Origin: Lysobacteraceae bacterium
Lineage (GTDB): Bacteria; Pseudomonadota; Gammaproteobacteria; Xanthomonadales; BQJN01
DNA length: 64,000 bases
Assembly: GCA_021604725.1 (NCBI GenBank)
Contig: BQJN01000002.1
Span: 1-64,000 of the forward strand
Reading direction: 5' to 3'
Below are positions 35,082-44,499 of the stretch, one piece after another. The stretch's first letter is position 1. Every line of letters starts with the position of its first letter. The position numbers and the translations under genes were made by a program. The notes under the pieces were generated by a model, which did no database searches, was not told where the DNA came from, and saw nothing but the letters and a program-made list of their open reading frames with translations.

Positions 35082-36698
35082 CTAGTCCCAGGTAGCCCTC
35101 ACTTGAAGGCCGGCTTTGCGCAGGCCGTCGATTAGATCAGCGACCAGTTCGTCTTCGGCAATGAAACAGCTGATGAAGCGCTTGCCATGGTCGACAAAGT
35201 CGGGTCGTAGCTTCAGTAGCTCCGCCAACTCAGGTTTGGCATGATCGGTCATCCCCAATTGCCCCATGCAACTGGCGCGCATCAACGGCTGCCAGAACAG
35301 TGCTGCGGGCTTGAGCTGACGGGCCAAATCCAGCGCTTCATGGTATTGACGATCGCGAACGGCCTTGAAAACCATCGGGTAGTCGAAGTAGGCCGGGTGT
35401 CCGTCCATGGTTTGCAGCAGCTCACGCAACAATCCGCAGGCACGGTCCCAATCACCAGCGAACCCCAACAACACCGCCGCGTCGGCGCGGTACGAGGCTG
35501 GGGTCGTTTGGTCGTTGATGATGGCGTCGGCAATGCCGCGCAATTGCTCCAGTTTGCGTTGCTGTAACAAGGTGAATCCGTAGGAGATACGGCAGGGCGC
35601 ACACTCGGGCGCCAACTCTAGTGCTTTTTGCTGCAGCGCCACCACCGATCGAAGCTGGCTTGCTTCGTCGGTATAGCCGAATGCCCAGGCGGCCCGTCGC
35701 AAGTCGCCCAACATGGACAATACCAGCGGGTTTTCGGGCTCTAGCTCAACGGCACGTTCCAAGGAAGCCCTGGCCTGTGCGTAGGACGGTGCCGACGTTT
35801 TGTGCAGGTAGTGGTGAAAACGCAGGATGGACTCATAGACTCGGAAATCGCTGTCGGCACTGGCCCCCAGCTCACTGCGCAAATTTCGACCGAGAACACC
35901 GGTGAAAATGTCAGCAGATTGCGAAATGACCTGCTGCGCAATCGTTGTTTGCAGGTCTAACAGGCCGGCGGTGTCTAAATCGCGGTCAAAGCGATCTGCC
36001 CAGCATTCACGGTGTAGAAAATGGTCGTACAGTCTTGCATTGACTCTCAAATTGGAGCCATCGCGCCTAACACTGCCTTCCAGAAAGAAGCGGACGCCCA
36101 TTTTGCCCATTGCGTCCAAGTCAGGGGTGGAGTCGACGTGTGGCTCGATTGCGTGACGCGAGACCACACGCAGTTCGGGAATTCGTGTCAGGATCTGGAT
36201 CAGCTCTTCTCTCAAGCCATCAGCCAGCCAGGCTTCGCTTTGATGTTCGCTATGGTCGGCAAAAGGCAATACGGCAACGCCGGTTGGCCCGGCGGCGGAC
36301 ATTGCGCTGGCTGGCGGCGCGGCTTTGCTGCGAATATGAAAACTTGGCTGGTACCGGCCTTTAGGTATGGTAATGACCACCGGGTCCAACATGCCGGCGC
36401 TCAAGTAATACGCATCAAGCGCGCGCCTGAGCTTGCCGACCTCAATGCGTACGATGGCATCGTTGGCCGGGTCGAAGTCGGCACCGCGTGCCAGCACTTC
36501 ATGTGCCAGCAAGCGTTGGGTCAGCGGCTCGGTGGGTTGCGCCCGTGCAGCATGCACCATGAAACTCAGGAGCTTGCGCGAGCGATCTGAGGCTCGGAAC
36601 GTCCGCACCTCAAGCAGCCTGGACAACTGTGCAATCACTGGATCGTCAGTTGCTGTCAACTTTTCTGAAGCGGTGTCAGGCTGATGCTGTGTGACCAT
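35082..36698 (-). CDS. Putative regulator: winged-helix-like domain, TolB-like domain, TPRs
   Basis: About 538 aa, without a membrane helix. Residues ~10-105 (LLEVRTFRASDRSRKLLSFMVHAARAQPTEPLTQRLLAHEVLARGADFDPANDAIVRIEVGKLRRALDAYY) match the DNA-binding-like N-domain of many TolB/TPR regulators. Residues ~125-275 are TolB-like (GVAVLPFADHSEHQ; FFLEGSVRRDGSNLRVNARLYD). The rest is helical TPR-type. It probably controls transcription in response to a bound peptide or protein; targets are unknown, though it lies within the porin/amidohydrolase region. The start is uncertain: 36698 lacks a ribosome site, and 36722 is an alternative. Confidence 0.75.
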   Translation of the reverse strand: MVTQHQPDTASEKLTATDDPVIAQLSRLLEVRTFRASDRSRKLLSFMVHAARAQPTEPLTQRLLAHEVLARGADFDPANDAIVRIEVGKLRRALDAYYLSAGMLDPVVITIPKGRYQPSFHIRSKAAPPASAMSAAGPTGVAVLPFADHSEHQSEAWLADGLREELIQILTRIPELRVVSRHAIEPHVDSTPDLDAMGKMGVRFFLEGSVRRDGSNLRVNARLYDHFLHRECWADRFDRDLDTAGLLDLQTTIAQQVISQSADIFTGVLGRNLRSELGASADSDFRVYESILRFHHYLHKTSAPSYAQARASLERAVELEPENPLVLSMLGDLRRAAWAFGYTDEASQLRSVVALQQKALELAPECAPCRISYGFTLLQQRKLEQLRGIADAIINDQTTPASYRADAAVLLGFAGDWDRACGLLRELLQTMDGHPAYFDYPMVFKAVRDRQYHEALDLARQLKPAALFWQPLMRASCMGQLGMTDHAKPELAELLKLRPDFVDHGKRFISCFIAEDELVADLIDGLRKAGLQVRATWD

Positions 36699-36837
36699 GT
36701 AAGTGATTGTAACCAGAACGGCCATCGAACGCGCCAGCAACCGTTGCGTGCCGATGTCTGCTTGAAGAGGTTGACCGATGCAAGCTACGAAAAGCAGCCT
36801 TTTTGGCGCACAGGACGGTGGTCTATATTGTTTCCGG

Positions 36838-37308
36838 TCAGAAGCCGTAGCCGACGCTTACGCCAAAATAGCTTGTATTGCTGCCATCCTCGATGAAATC
36901 GAAACTGGCAATGGGGCCAACCGTCCAGTCATCGAAATGCCAATCGTAGCCGAGGCTGATTTGCCAGAGGAACAATGTCTTGTTGTTCTTCAGCTTGGTT
37001 TCAGCGCCTGGCCCGGTAGCGACTTTCCAGCCGTTATCGAAAAATTTTGCGGCCGCGAACCCGTATGCGGCCAGATCGAAGTCGCCGCGCACCTGCTCGA
37101 CGAAAACCACCGCTGAATAGCCATTGTCGAAGGTATAGGCGTAATCGACACCCAAATAGACCGAACTTTCGCCGTCGTGCCACGCCGCGCCCGTCGCCAT
37201 GGCGATGTGGTGCGGATGCTTGTCATCGCCGGCCGCCAACGCGAAAGAGCCTGCGAATGCCCAGATCGCTGTGATGAGCAGGCAATATGCGAGTTGCTTT
37301 GATGGCAT
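36838..37308 (-). CDS. Small exported beta-barrel-like protein
   Basis: About 156 aa. Signal peptide (LAYCLLITAIWAFAGSFALAA) and seven or eight amphipathic strands (SSVYLGVDYAYTF; YSAVVFVEQVRG; LFLWQISLGYDWHF; WTVGPIASFDFIEDGS; YFGVSVGYGF) ending in Phe, which suits an outer-membrane barrel. I do not recognise a named family. ATG 37308 has GGA upstream and gives the signal peptide directly. It may share a transcript direction with the regulator at 35082 but is separated by ~140 bp. Confidence 0.65.
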   Translation of the reverse strand: MPSKQLAYCLLITAIWAFAGSFALAAGDDKHPHHIAMATGAAWHDGESSVYLGVDYAYTFDNGYSAVVFVEQVRGDFDLAAYGFAAAKFFDNGWKVATGPGAETKLKNNKTLFLWQISLGYDWHFDDWTVGPIASFDFIEDGSNTSYFGVSVGYGF

Positions 37309-37436
37309 ATCAGTTCCAGAGCTGAGAATCACCGAATTGCAGTTACCAGCCGTGCCCGGTGGCATGGGGTGTTCATGTCACAGCGGCTGTTCGACAGCTG
37401 TTGCCGCTCAGACCGTGGACGCTTTGGCTAACAAAC

Positions 37437-37466
37437 CCCACCCAAGTTCCGGAGAACTTGGGTGGG
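37437..37466. repeat. Perfect 13-bp stem hairpin with CGGA loop
   Basis: CCCACCCAAGTTC pairs fully with GAACTTGGGTGGG around CGGA. It has no U-tract, so it is not a classical terminator. It is one of several strong hairpins in the 37309-37690 gap between two minus-strand genes. Confidence 0.8.
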
Positions 37467-37529
37467 AGCGTGGTGTCGGTGGAGACTTCGGGTTTGATGC
37501 CCACTTCTGCAGTTTCGCGACAACCTTCT

Positions 37530-37690
37530 GTGTGGTCGAGGCTGTTGCGAAACCACAGCCGACGCGATACATGGATGTATCGCTCATTTCGATGGGCCCT
37601 AAGCCATTGAAATGTAAGGAACCCGATAACCGCGCTTCTCGGGTTCCGCGGTGTTGCTAGTCCAGGATGGACTATTGCAACACCCTCTGG
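37530..37690 (+). repeat. Multi-hairpin structured repeat
   Basis: Successive hairpins: GGCTG-TTGCGAAAC-CACAGCC, CGATACATGGATGTATCG, GGAACCCGA with TCGGGTTCC around the loop TAACCGCGCTTC, and a nested stem GTGTTGC...GCAACAC enclosing TAGTCCA-GGA-TGGACTA. The third and fourth recur in order near 13745-13815 with different stems and, reversed, near 41400-41480. No gene is present in this gap. Confidence 0.75.
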
Positions 37691-39502
37691 TCAGTGAAAG
37701 GAAATCTGTGCCGCAAAAGGCCGATCCAGCTGCGCTTGTACCTGGGCGCTTACCGCATCCCTGATGCTCACCGGTTCGCCACGGAAAATCGTGGTCAGCA
37801 CGCTGGTCTTGGCGATGTCGCTCGGGTCGATCTCAAACAGGTTCTGATCCAGGATGATGAAATCCGCTGACTTTCCGGCCTTGATGCTGCCGGTGAGGTC
37901 TTCCAGCTCCATGGCCCAGGCACCGTTAATGGTCATCATGCGAATGGCCTGGTCCAGCGAAATCGGAGTGCCCCAGGCACCTTCCATCTCACCCCACGGG
38001 TTTTCGCGGGTCACCAGGGTCTCGAAGCCGATCCAGATGCCCTCCAGCGGCGTGACCGGCCAGTCGGTGCCGACAACGCCTCGTCCACCAGCAGCCAGAA
38101 TCTCGGCGATCGGAAATGCGCCCTCGACCTGTCCATCGGTCAGAAGGGTTTTGGCCCCTTCGGCGAACTCCGAGTTGTACCAGTAGATTGGCGAAAACTC
38201 TGGAATCACGTTGAGTTCAGCAAAACGTGGTCGGTCGTCAGGGTGCACAAAGACAGTGTGCGTCATCTGGTGGCGCGGCCCATTCGGTCCATTCTTCTTT
38301 CGAGCGAACTCTACGGCATCGAGAAATTGTTGTGCCGAGCCGTCGCCATTGCAATGCGCATCGACACGGATACCCAACTGGTCCAGATAGGCGACGACGT
38401 CATTGATCTCCGGTTGCGTCAGATTGGCGTCACCGCCGCGCCAACTCTCCTCGCCGCGGTAGGGGTCGAGCATCAACGAGGAGCGCGATGGCGTGACCCC
38501 ATCGAAATGGAATTTGACGCCGTTGGGGTTAACCAGTTCGGAACGGTACATCAAGCGCTTGCCGGCGATATGGTCCCAGCGGCCGTCGACATAGCCATAG
38601 TCATCTTTCCAGGACAGGTGAGTCTCAACCCGGAGCGTGAGCTGGTCGCTTTCGTCGAGATAATGCACGGCCTCGATCATGGGTACGTTCATTTGCGAGA
38701 ACTTGGCGCCAACCACGCCGATCGCACTGAGCCGCTCGACCGCTTCCTTGTAGGCTTCTTCGTAGGCTTGCTGAGGTATCGGTGGCATGGCGGCGAAGAA
38801 GGGGGCCTGGGCACCGTCTTCGACAATACCCAGCAGATCGCCGTCCTCAGTACGCAGGAAATGGCCGTGGCGCGGATCACGTGTTTCGCGCGACAGGCCC
38901 GCCAACTCCATCGCTTTGGTGTTGAACATATTGTGCACGGTGCTGTTGTCGATCAGATACACGGGTCGGTCAGGCATGAACTCATCCAGCCACGCCCGCC
39001 CCGCGGTGATGCCGGCCTGATGGAATACCACGGGCTGCCATCCGCGCCCGACAATCCAGCCGTCGCCAGGGTTTTGCTCAGCGAACTCCCGCACCTGTTG
39101 CTTGACCTGCTCGGGTGTCGGCACCGCTTGTTCGAAATAGAACTGGCCGACCTTCTCGGGTACCAGAGCCAGGTCGGGATGAAGATGGGAGTCGTAAATT
39201 CCCGGCATCACAAAGCGGCCGTTGAGGTCGACCACAGTGGTTTCATCGCCAATCCACTCAGCGACTCCATCGTTGTCACCAACATAGGCGAATGCGCCGT
39301 CAACAATGGCGACCGCTTCGGCCCAAGGTTGGTCATTTTCAACGGTATAGATTTTGCCGTTGCGGTAGACTGTGTCGGAGGGTACTTGCGCCAAAGCCAG
39401 TATGGGGACCAGGCCAATCAATGCAGCTACCGCGCGACTCGACTGTTTGGCGACTTGCCTCGTCGGCTCGGTGGCCCCGCTGTGGAATTTATTGCATCTC
39501 AT
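37691..39502 (-). CDS. Exported amidohydrolase (Amidohydrolase_3 / YtcJ-like), paralog A
   Basis: About 603 aa. N-terminal export signal (AVAALIGLVPILALAQ), then YRNGKIYTVENDQPWAEAVAI, the metal-site YDSHLHPDLAL (HxH), RVDAHCNGDGSA (His) and VVGTDWPVTPL (Asp). These are the zinc/iron ligands of the TIM-barrel amidohydrolase superfamily. Such enzymes cleave C-N bonds in amides or cyclic imides; the substrate is unknown. The ATG at 39502 overlaps the end of paralog B by 14 bases, with GGGGAAAAC upstream, so the two are translated from one message. This is the second gene of the operon. Confidence 0.88.
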   Translation of the reverse strand: MRCNKFHSGATEPTRQVAKQSSRAVAALIGLVPILALAQVPSDTVYRNGKIYTVENDQPWAEAVAIVDGAFAYVGDNDGVAEWIGDETTVVDLNGRFVMPGIYDSHLHPDLALVPEKVGQFYFEQAVPTPEQVKQQVREFAEQNPGDGWIVGRGWQPVVFHQAGITAGRAWLDEFMPDRPVYLIDNSTVHNMFNTKAMELAGLSRETRDPRHGHFLRTEDGDLLGIVEDGAQAPFFAAMPPIPQQAYEEAYKEAVERLSAIGVVGAKFSQMNVPMIEAVHYLDESDQLTLRVETHLSWKDDYGYVDGRWDHIAGKRLMYRSELVNPNGVKFHFDGVTPSRSSLMLDPYRGEESWRGGDANLTQPEINDVVAYLDQLGIRVDAHCNGDGSAQQFLDAVEFARKKNGPNGPRHQMTHTVFVHPDDRPRFAELNVIPEFSPIYWYNSEFAEGAKTLLTDGQVEGAFPIAEILAAGGRGVVGTDWPVTPLEGIWIGFETLVTRENPWGEMEGAWGTPISLDQAIRMMTINGAWAMELEDLTGSIKAGKSADFIILDQNLFEIDPSDIAKTSVLTTIFRGEPVSIRDAVSAQVQAQLDRPFAAQISFH

Positions 39503-41171
39503 AAACAGTTTTCCCCTCAAACACGGTGCGCAAGACACTCGTCTCGCCGATTTCCTGGCGTGACGCCTCAAACAGATTTCGATCAAGCACGATGAAGTCG
39601 GCCAAGTTACCTTCGGTGATGGAGCCTGCTTCGTCTTCCAGGTACATGGCATAGGCGCCGTTGTAGGTCACGATCTTGAGAGCTGCTGAAAGATCTACGT
39701 CCTGCCACCCATACTTGCCACCCCGGTTAACCATGTCGCGAATGCCGGGGAATGGGTTGGGTTCCAGGCTGACCGGCCAGTCGCTGCTAATTACCGGCAT
39801 CGCACCGTTGTCGAGCGCACCGCGAATATTGAAGTAGTTCGACATACGTTCCTCGCCGATATACAGCGGGACCAGCTCTGCGACCTCGCCGTCTGGATTC
39901 CACATTTGCCAGCCGCCGAATTCCGGAATGATGTTCAGCTGTTCGAAACGGGCCAGATCTTCCGGGGTGGCGAAGTTCATGTGTGCGACCGAGTGCCGCA
40001 GATCGCTCATGCCATTTTTCTCACGCATGTGTTCGTAGGCATCCAGTGCCAGGCGGATTGCGCCGTCGCCAATCGCATGGGCAACCACGGTGATACCGCG
40101 CCGATCCATGTCAACGACGATGTCACGCAACTCCCACGGATTTTCATTCAATGCCCCGCGCCAGCCGTTCTTGCCCATTTCACCGGCATACGGTTCCAGC
40201 AGATAGGCGGTGCCGAAAGAGCCGTCGAGGTGGAATTTAATGTAGTTCGGGTTGACGTGTTCCGAGCGATATCGAAACCGTTCGCCAGAAAGCAATTCCG
40301 CGCGATCCGGAACAGTGAATACGATGTCGTCCTTCCAACTGATCGCAGCATCGAAACGCACCGTCAGCTCACCCTTGCGCTCCAGCATTTGTAGACCGCG
40401 CAAACGGGCTGTATTGACGTGGTTTGAACGCGCTGCAACGATGCCGAAGCCATTGAGAATAGGCAGGCTCTGGCGATACGCCTCCTCCATGATGCGCCAA
40501 TCCAGCGCCGGCATTGCATGTTCGGCCAGCGTTTGCGCACCATCTTGCAGCAAGCCGAGCAGTCGCCCTGTTTCCGGGTCCTTGTGGATAATGCCGTGGT
40601 CTGGTTCGAAAGTATTTTCATCCAGACCCGCCAATTCAAGTCCCTTGCTGTTAATCATCAGAATATGGCGAGAGTCATCAAGAATGGCGACTGGCCGATC
40701 CGGCAGGAAGCTATCTAGCCAGTCACGGCCAGGTTGTACACCCTGATCTTTGAATATCGGGTCAAACCAGGGCTCACCGACGATCCATTCCTTGTCCGGG
40801 TTGGCCTTGGCGTAGTCCAGCAGTTCTTGCTTGATCTGCTCCGGCGGTGCGTATTGGGTGAGGATCACCTGGCCGGCAACGCGCGGCCCGAACGCCAGAT
40901 CGGGGTGGATGTGCATGTCGTAGATGCCGGGCATCACAAAGCGGCCTTGCAGGTCGACTACTTCGGTTTGCGGGCCAGCCAGCTGTTGCGCATCCGATGT
41001 GCTGCCAACAAACGAGAAGCGGTTGTCGGTGACCGCGACTGCCTCAGCCCAGGGTTGATCAGGATCGACCGTGTAAATTCGACCATTAATGAAGATGCTG
41101 TCGACCTCGGCTTTGACTGCGTGCGTCAAACTCGCGCTCAAAGCAACCACAATGACAAAAATACGAAGCAT
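39489..41171 (-). CDS. Exported amidohydrolase (YtcJ-like), paralog B
   Basis: About 560 aa. Signal peptide MLRIFVIVVALSASLTHAVKA, then SIFINGRIYTVDPDQPWAEAVAVTDNRF, metal-site YDMHIHPDLAF, TVVAHAIGDGAIRLALDAYE and VISSDWPVSLEPNPFPG, closing with the family's EDEAGSITEGNLADFIVLDRNLFE. It is close to paralog A over its whole length, so the pair arose by tandem duplication. GGAGG about 9 bases before ATG 41171 supports the start. The AraC regulator at 41501 is divergent and may control the pair. Confidence 0.88.
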   Translation of the reverse strand: MLRIFVIVVALSASLTHAVKAEVDSIFINGRIYTVDPDQPWAEAVAVTDNRFSFVGSTSDAQQLAGPQTEVVDLQGRFVMPGIYDMHIHPDLAFGPRVAGQVILTQYAPPEQIKQELLDYAKANPDKEWIVGEPWFDPIFKDQGVQPGRDWLDSFLPDRPVAILDDSRHILMINSKGLELAGLDENTFEPDHGIIHKDPETGRLLGLLQDGAQTLAEHAMPALDWRIMEEAYRQSLPILNGFGIVAARSNHVNTARLRGLQMLERKGELTVRFDAAISWKDDIVFTVPDRAELLSGERFRYRSEHVNPNYIKFHLDGSFGTAYLLEPYAGEMGKNGWRGALNENPWELRDIVVDMDRRGITVVAHAIGDGAIRLALDAYEHMREKNGMSDLRHSVAHMNFATPEDLARFEQLNIIPEFGGWQMWNPDGEVAELVPLYIGEERMSNYFNIRGALDNGAMPVISSDWPVSLEPNPFPGIRDMVNRGGKYGWQDVDLSAALKIVTYNGAYAMYLEDEAGSITEGNLADFIVLDRNLFEASRQEIGETSVLRTVFEGKTVYEMQ

Positions 41172-41369
41172 AGTAAGAACCCTCCCAAGGGTGTTGCCTT
41201 CTAAAACTGCCCGCCCCAAGCACCCCAATTGAACGGCCTGTGGTTGGGCGATATACTCAAGCTACCGCGCGGTCGGGCGCACAACGCTCAGTGGGTGTGG
41301 CGTTGTGCATGCGATGGCTTTGTCCATTGCGCCTTCTCGCGTTCATGACCATCATCGGGGGCGCTGCGC

Positions 41370-41500
41370 ATGCTCGCTATCGGATTCCTGCCAACCGCTT
41401 GGGAGGGTGTTGCAATAGCCCGTCCTGGGCCAGCAACACACGGCTTCCGAAAAGCGTGGTTTTCTGGGCCAAGAGGCTGTTGCGAAACCCAGGGGGAGCT
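41370..41500 (-). repeat. Structured repeat between amidohydrolase pair and AraC gene
   Basis: In the 330-bp divergent gap (41172-41500). Read on the minus strand it contains CCACGCTTTTC and then GTGTTGC-TGGCCCAGGACGGGCTATT-GCAACACCCTC, matching the last two hairpins near 37600-37690 with changed inner stems. GAGGCTGTTGCGAAACC on the plus strand also matches 37540. Promoters of both flanking genes must lie in or around it. Confidence 0.7.
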
Positions 41501-42487
41501 ATGCATGACGGCATAACTACCGCTGACATTGACTTGCCGGATGCTTGTCTGTTGTACGGTGAGGACCAGATGTTCGAGGGTCAGGCCACTCAACTTCGGC
41601 CCGGAAACCCTCGTACACGAGCAAAGGTCATCCACTGTTTGGGGATGCAGTTGTGGCTATATGCCATCGTGCAGCCATACCGTGTCACCCACGCGTTGAC
41701 ACAGGATGCTTTTGATCTGGCCATTGCGGTGCAATTGGAGGCCCCCGCGCTACACAACGGCGTGACCTGCGAAGCCGGGGCTTGCATCGAACTGAACCCG
41801 CATCAACAGGTTGAACAGTTGGTTCAACCGGGTCTAATCCTTGAAGTCGTCACGGATCGTTGCACTGCCATCGACCGCGGATGGTCTAGCGGTCAGGGCG
41901 CGGTTGGACGTCTACATTCACAAGTGCGGCAGCGGCTAAACGCGGTGGCATCGAAAGTCTACGCCGCGCCAGCGCCGGAAACGGTTGCTATCGACAGGGC
42001 CAGCACCCCCATGGAGTGCCGGCTGTTTCGCATGGTCGAGAACCTTCTGGATGCCGGGGGCCATGCGCCGACAATGGATTCAGAAGTGGAACTGAGTCGT
42101 AACCATAGCCGACATATCGTTACCCAAGCTACCGGCTTGCTGCCAGATTGTGAGTTGGACGACACGATCTCGGTGCCTGCTTTGGCGCGTCTGGTAAACG
42201 TTTCTGAAAGAACGCTTTATCGCGCTTTTTCCAGGCACCTTGGTGTCAGCCCCTACAAATACATTCTGTGCTGGCGCCTGCATCGCCTTCGTCGACTATT
42301 GTTGTCGGCACCCGGAGATGATTTTGCGGTTACTACAGCCGCTTCACATTCCGGCTTCAATCATCTTGGGGAAATGGGTCAGCATTATCGCCGGGCGTTC
42401 GGTGAAACACCCAGCGAAACGCTGTTTAGAAGCCGCCAACAGCGAAGTTTGTTCGGTGTTCAGCATGCAGAGACATTATTCCAATGA
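41501..42487 (+). CDS. AraC-family transcriptional regulator
   Basis: About 328 aa. A poorly conserved N-terminal ligand/dimer domain is followed by a C-terminal double helix-turn-helix: ISVPALARLVNVSERTLYRAFSRHLGVSPYKYILCWRLHRLRRLL, then the second helix pair FAVTTAASHSGFNHLGEMGQHYRRAFGETPSETL, the classical AraC signature. AGGGGGAG directly precedes ATG 41501, so the 87 codons before it in the track ORF are not coding. It is divergent from the amidohydrolase pair, its likely targets, and its stop overlaps the SemiSWEET start by 4 bases. Confidence 0.9.
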   Translation: MHDGITTADIDLPDACLLYGEDQMFEGQATQLRPGNPRTRAKVIHCLGMQLWLYAIVQPYRVTHALTQDAFDLAIAVQLEAPALHNGVTCEAGACIELNPHQQVEQLVQPGLILEVVTDRCTAIDRGWSSGQGAVGRLHSQVRQRLNAVASKVYAAPAPETVAIDRASTPMECRLFRMVENLLDAGGHAPTMDSEVELSRNHSRHIVTQATGLLPDCELDDTISVPALARLVNVSERTLYRAFSRHLGVSPYKYILCWRLHRLRRLLLSAPGDDFAVTTAASHSGFNHLGEMGQHYRRAFGETPSETLFRSRQQRSLFGVQHAETLFQ

Positions 42488-42750
42488 CTGACTTTATCGG
42501 CTACGCCGCCGGTTTGATGTTGGCGCTTTGTTTTTTGCCGCAGGTGATCAAGTCGTGGCGGACCAAACAGGTTGATGATGTCTCCATGGGCATGCTGTTG
42601 TTGTCGCTCGGCTCGGCGAGCCTTTACGAAATTTATGCTTGGCAGTTAGGCCTCACACCCGTCGTCATCATGAATGCGGTTTTTGGCGTGCTGATCATGA
42701 TCGAGATTTCGCTCAAGCTGATTTACGGGCGCTCCAAAGCAAACTCGTAA
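42484..42750 (+). CDS. SemiSWEET sugar transporter (PQ-loop, MtN3-like)
   Basis: 88 aa with three membrane helices, the size of bacterial SemiSWEETs, which dimerise to move sugars down a gradient. The PQ motif is present in LALCFLPQVIKSWRTKQVDDVSMGML, followed by SLGSASLYEIYAWQLGLTPVVIMNAVFGVLIMIEISLKL. ATGA overlap with the AraC gene means it is translated with it, an unusual pairing for a transporter of this class. Substrate unknown; it converges on amidohydrolase paralog C. Confidence 0.9.
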   Translation: MTDFIGYAAGLMLALCFLPQVIKSWRTKQVDDVSMGMLLLSLGSASLYEIYAWQLGLTPVVIMNAVFGVLIMIEISLKLIYGRSKANS

Positions 42751-42785
42751 GCCGACTCGAGCCGCACCCGCCTGATCTACCGCGG

Positions 42786-44468
42786 TTACTGCGACCCCGA
42801 GTAGAAGGTGTCAGCCAGATAGGTGAGTCGGCCATTCATCACGGTAGCGCTGATACGAATGTCCTTGATCGTCTCTGGTGGTACCGCGCGTGGGTCGGCT
42901 GAAAGGACCACGAAGTCCGCTTTTTTCCCGGCCTCCAGGCTCCCGATCTGATCTTCCATTCCAAACTGCCACGCGGCGTCGCGAGTGTAGGCGGCCAGCG
43001 CTTCTTCGACGGTGAGACGCATCGTTTGATCCAGCTTGCGCCCCGAACGCGTGGTGCGGTTGACCACGGCCCAGATATTCAGCATTGGATTGGTCGGCGC
43101 TACGGGAGCGTCATCATGCATTGTAGTTTTCAATCCATGGTCGATTGACCAACGCAAGGGACTGATTTGATTGCCGCGTTCTGGACCCATCATCAAGTCC
43201 AGGTGAAGGTCACCGTAGTAGTAGATGTGCGAAGAAAAGAAGGTGCAGCTAGCGCCAAGCTCAACCATGCGTTCAAACTGCTCGGGACGCACGTATTGGC
43301 AGTGAATCAGTTGTGGACGAACGTCGTCTGCTCCTACCGTCTGGCGCAGGTTCTCAATGGCGCCCAGCGCCATGTCCAGCGCGGCATCGCCGTTGGCATG
43401 CAGGGCCGGCCAGTAACCCATCTCGTACATTGACATCACCTGGGCGTTGAAGCCCTCCTGATCGGTGGTCAGGCCTGACTCGACCGAAGTCTGCATCTTG
43501 TAGTAGCCATCCGACAAGGCACCGGTGCCGCCTTGCAGCGAGCCATCGGCCCAGGATTTGATGAACGGCAGTTTGAATAGCTCATTCTCATGGTCGCGTG
43601 CGGTCGGTGCGACGTTTTCAATACCAGGCATGGAGATGAACATGCCGCCGATCAGGCGAACCGGGAAATCGGGCTCGTTGGTCACCTGTTCAATCAGCTT
43701 AAGCATTATCGGCGAGGTGATGGCTAGCTCGGACGCAGTGGTGATGCCAACACTGGCTCGTTGCTTGGCGGCCGCGCGGGTGGATTCAGGCGTGACGGCA
43801 GGAAAGCCGCGAATCATCATCCAGGCTGGGCGACCGCGGACAAAGCCGGTTAGGTTCCCGTTCTCATCCTTGTCAAAATCGCTGCCGGGCGGCGTCTCGG
43901 TGGCCGCCGTGATGCCGGCGTCCTCAAACACGCGCGAGTTGACGTACGCCGCGTGACCACTGTTGTGATAAAGGAATACCGGAATATCCGGAAAGGCCGC
44001 ATCGAGGGTTTCGATCCACGGTTCTCGGCCTTCTTCATTGTCATAGAGCAAGGGTTCAACACCGAAGCCCAGAATCCAGCCATCATCGTCCAGCGGCTGT
44101 CGGCGCAATTTCGCTATGGCATGTTCGCGATCCCGCGTAGTTGCGGGCGACAGGTCGGCGTATCCCATGGAGACGGCACCGAACATCACCATGTGGTCAT
44201 GGGTCTCAATAAACCCGGGCACCACGGTGGCACCTCCGAGGTCATACACTTCGGCAGAATCGCCAGCAGACTGACGGACCGTGGCCTCATCGCCGACGGC
44301 CAGAAGGGTACCGTTGTCGAAGGCCATGGCGGTGGCGTTGGGTTGCGCCGAGGACATGGTCAGTATGTTGGCGTTGACCACCAGTTGTACATCGTCGCCT
44401 CGCACCTGATTTGATAGGGCAAGTGTGACCGCGGCAAATGCGATGAGGTTTTGTGTCACTTGATTCAT
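42786..44468 (-). CDS. Exported amidohydrolase (YtcJ-like), paralog C
   Basis: 560 aa. Signal peptide LIAFAAVTLALSNQVRG, then VVNANILTMSSAQPNATAMAFDNGTLLAVGDEATV, metal-site IETHDHMVMFG, WPALHANGDAALDMALGAIE, and HDDAPVAPTNPMLN near the C-terminus. It is more distant from paralogs A and B than they are from each other. AGGAG lies about 7 bases before ATG 44468. It follows the outer-membrane protein at 44500 by 31 bp on the same strand, so the two probably form an operon in which the barrel admits the substrate. Confidence 0.88.
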   Translation of the reverse strand: MNQVTQNLIAFAAVTLALSNQVRGDDVQLVVNANILTMSSAQPNATAMAFDNGTLLAVGDEATVRQSAGDSAEVYDLGGATVVPGFIETHDHMVMFGAVSMGYADLSPATTRDREHAIAKLRRQPLDDDGWILGFGVEPLLYDNEEGREPWIETLDAAFPDIPVFLYHNSGHAAYVNSRVFEDAGITAATETPPGSDFDKDENGNLTGFVRGRPAWMMIRGFPAVTPESTRAAAKQRASVGITTASELAITSPIMLKLIEQVTNEPDFPVRLIGGMFISMPGIENVAPTARDHENELFKLPFIKSWADGSLQGGTGALSDGYYKMQTSVESGLTTDQEGFNAQVMSMYEMGYWPALHANGDAALDMALGAIENLRQTVGADDVRPQLIHCQYVRPEQFERMVELGASCTFFSSHIYYYGDLHLDLMMGPERGNQISPLRWSIDHGLKTTMHDDAPVAPTNPMLNIWAVVNRTTRSGRKLDQTMRLTVEEALAAYTRDAAWQFGMEDQIGSLEAGKKADFVVLSADPRAVPPETIKDIRISATVMNGRLTYLADTFYSGSQ

Positions 44469-44499
44469 TGGTTTACTCCTGGCGCTTCGCCACTCGCAA

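Noticed and set aside
38243-39595. 450-aa plus-strand ORF opposite the amidohydrolase A gene
   Set aside because: It is a shadow of a clear amidohydrolase with metal motifs; there is no ribosome site and no recognisable family.
41240-41500. 87-codon N-terminal extension of the AraC regulator
   Set aside because: It overlaps a structured repeat, and the internal ATG 41501 has a strong AGGGGGAG site.
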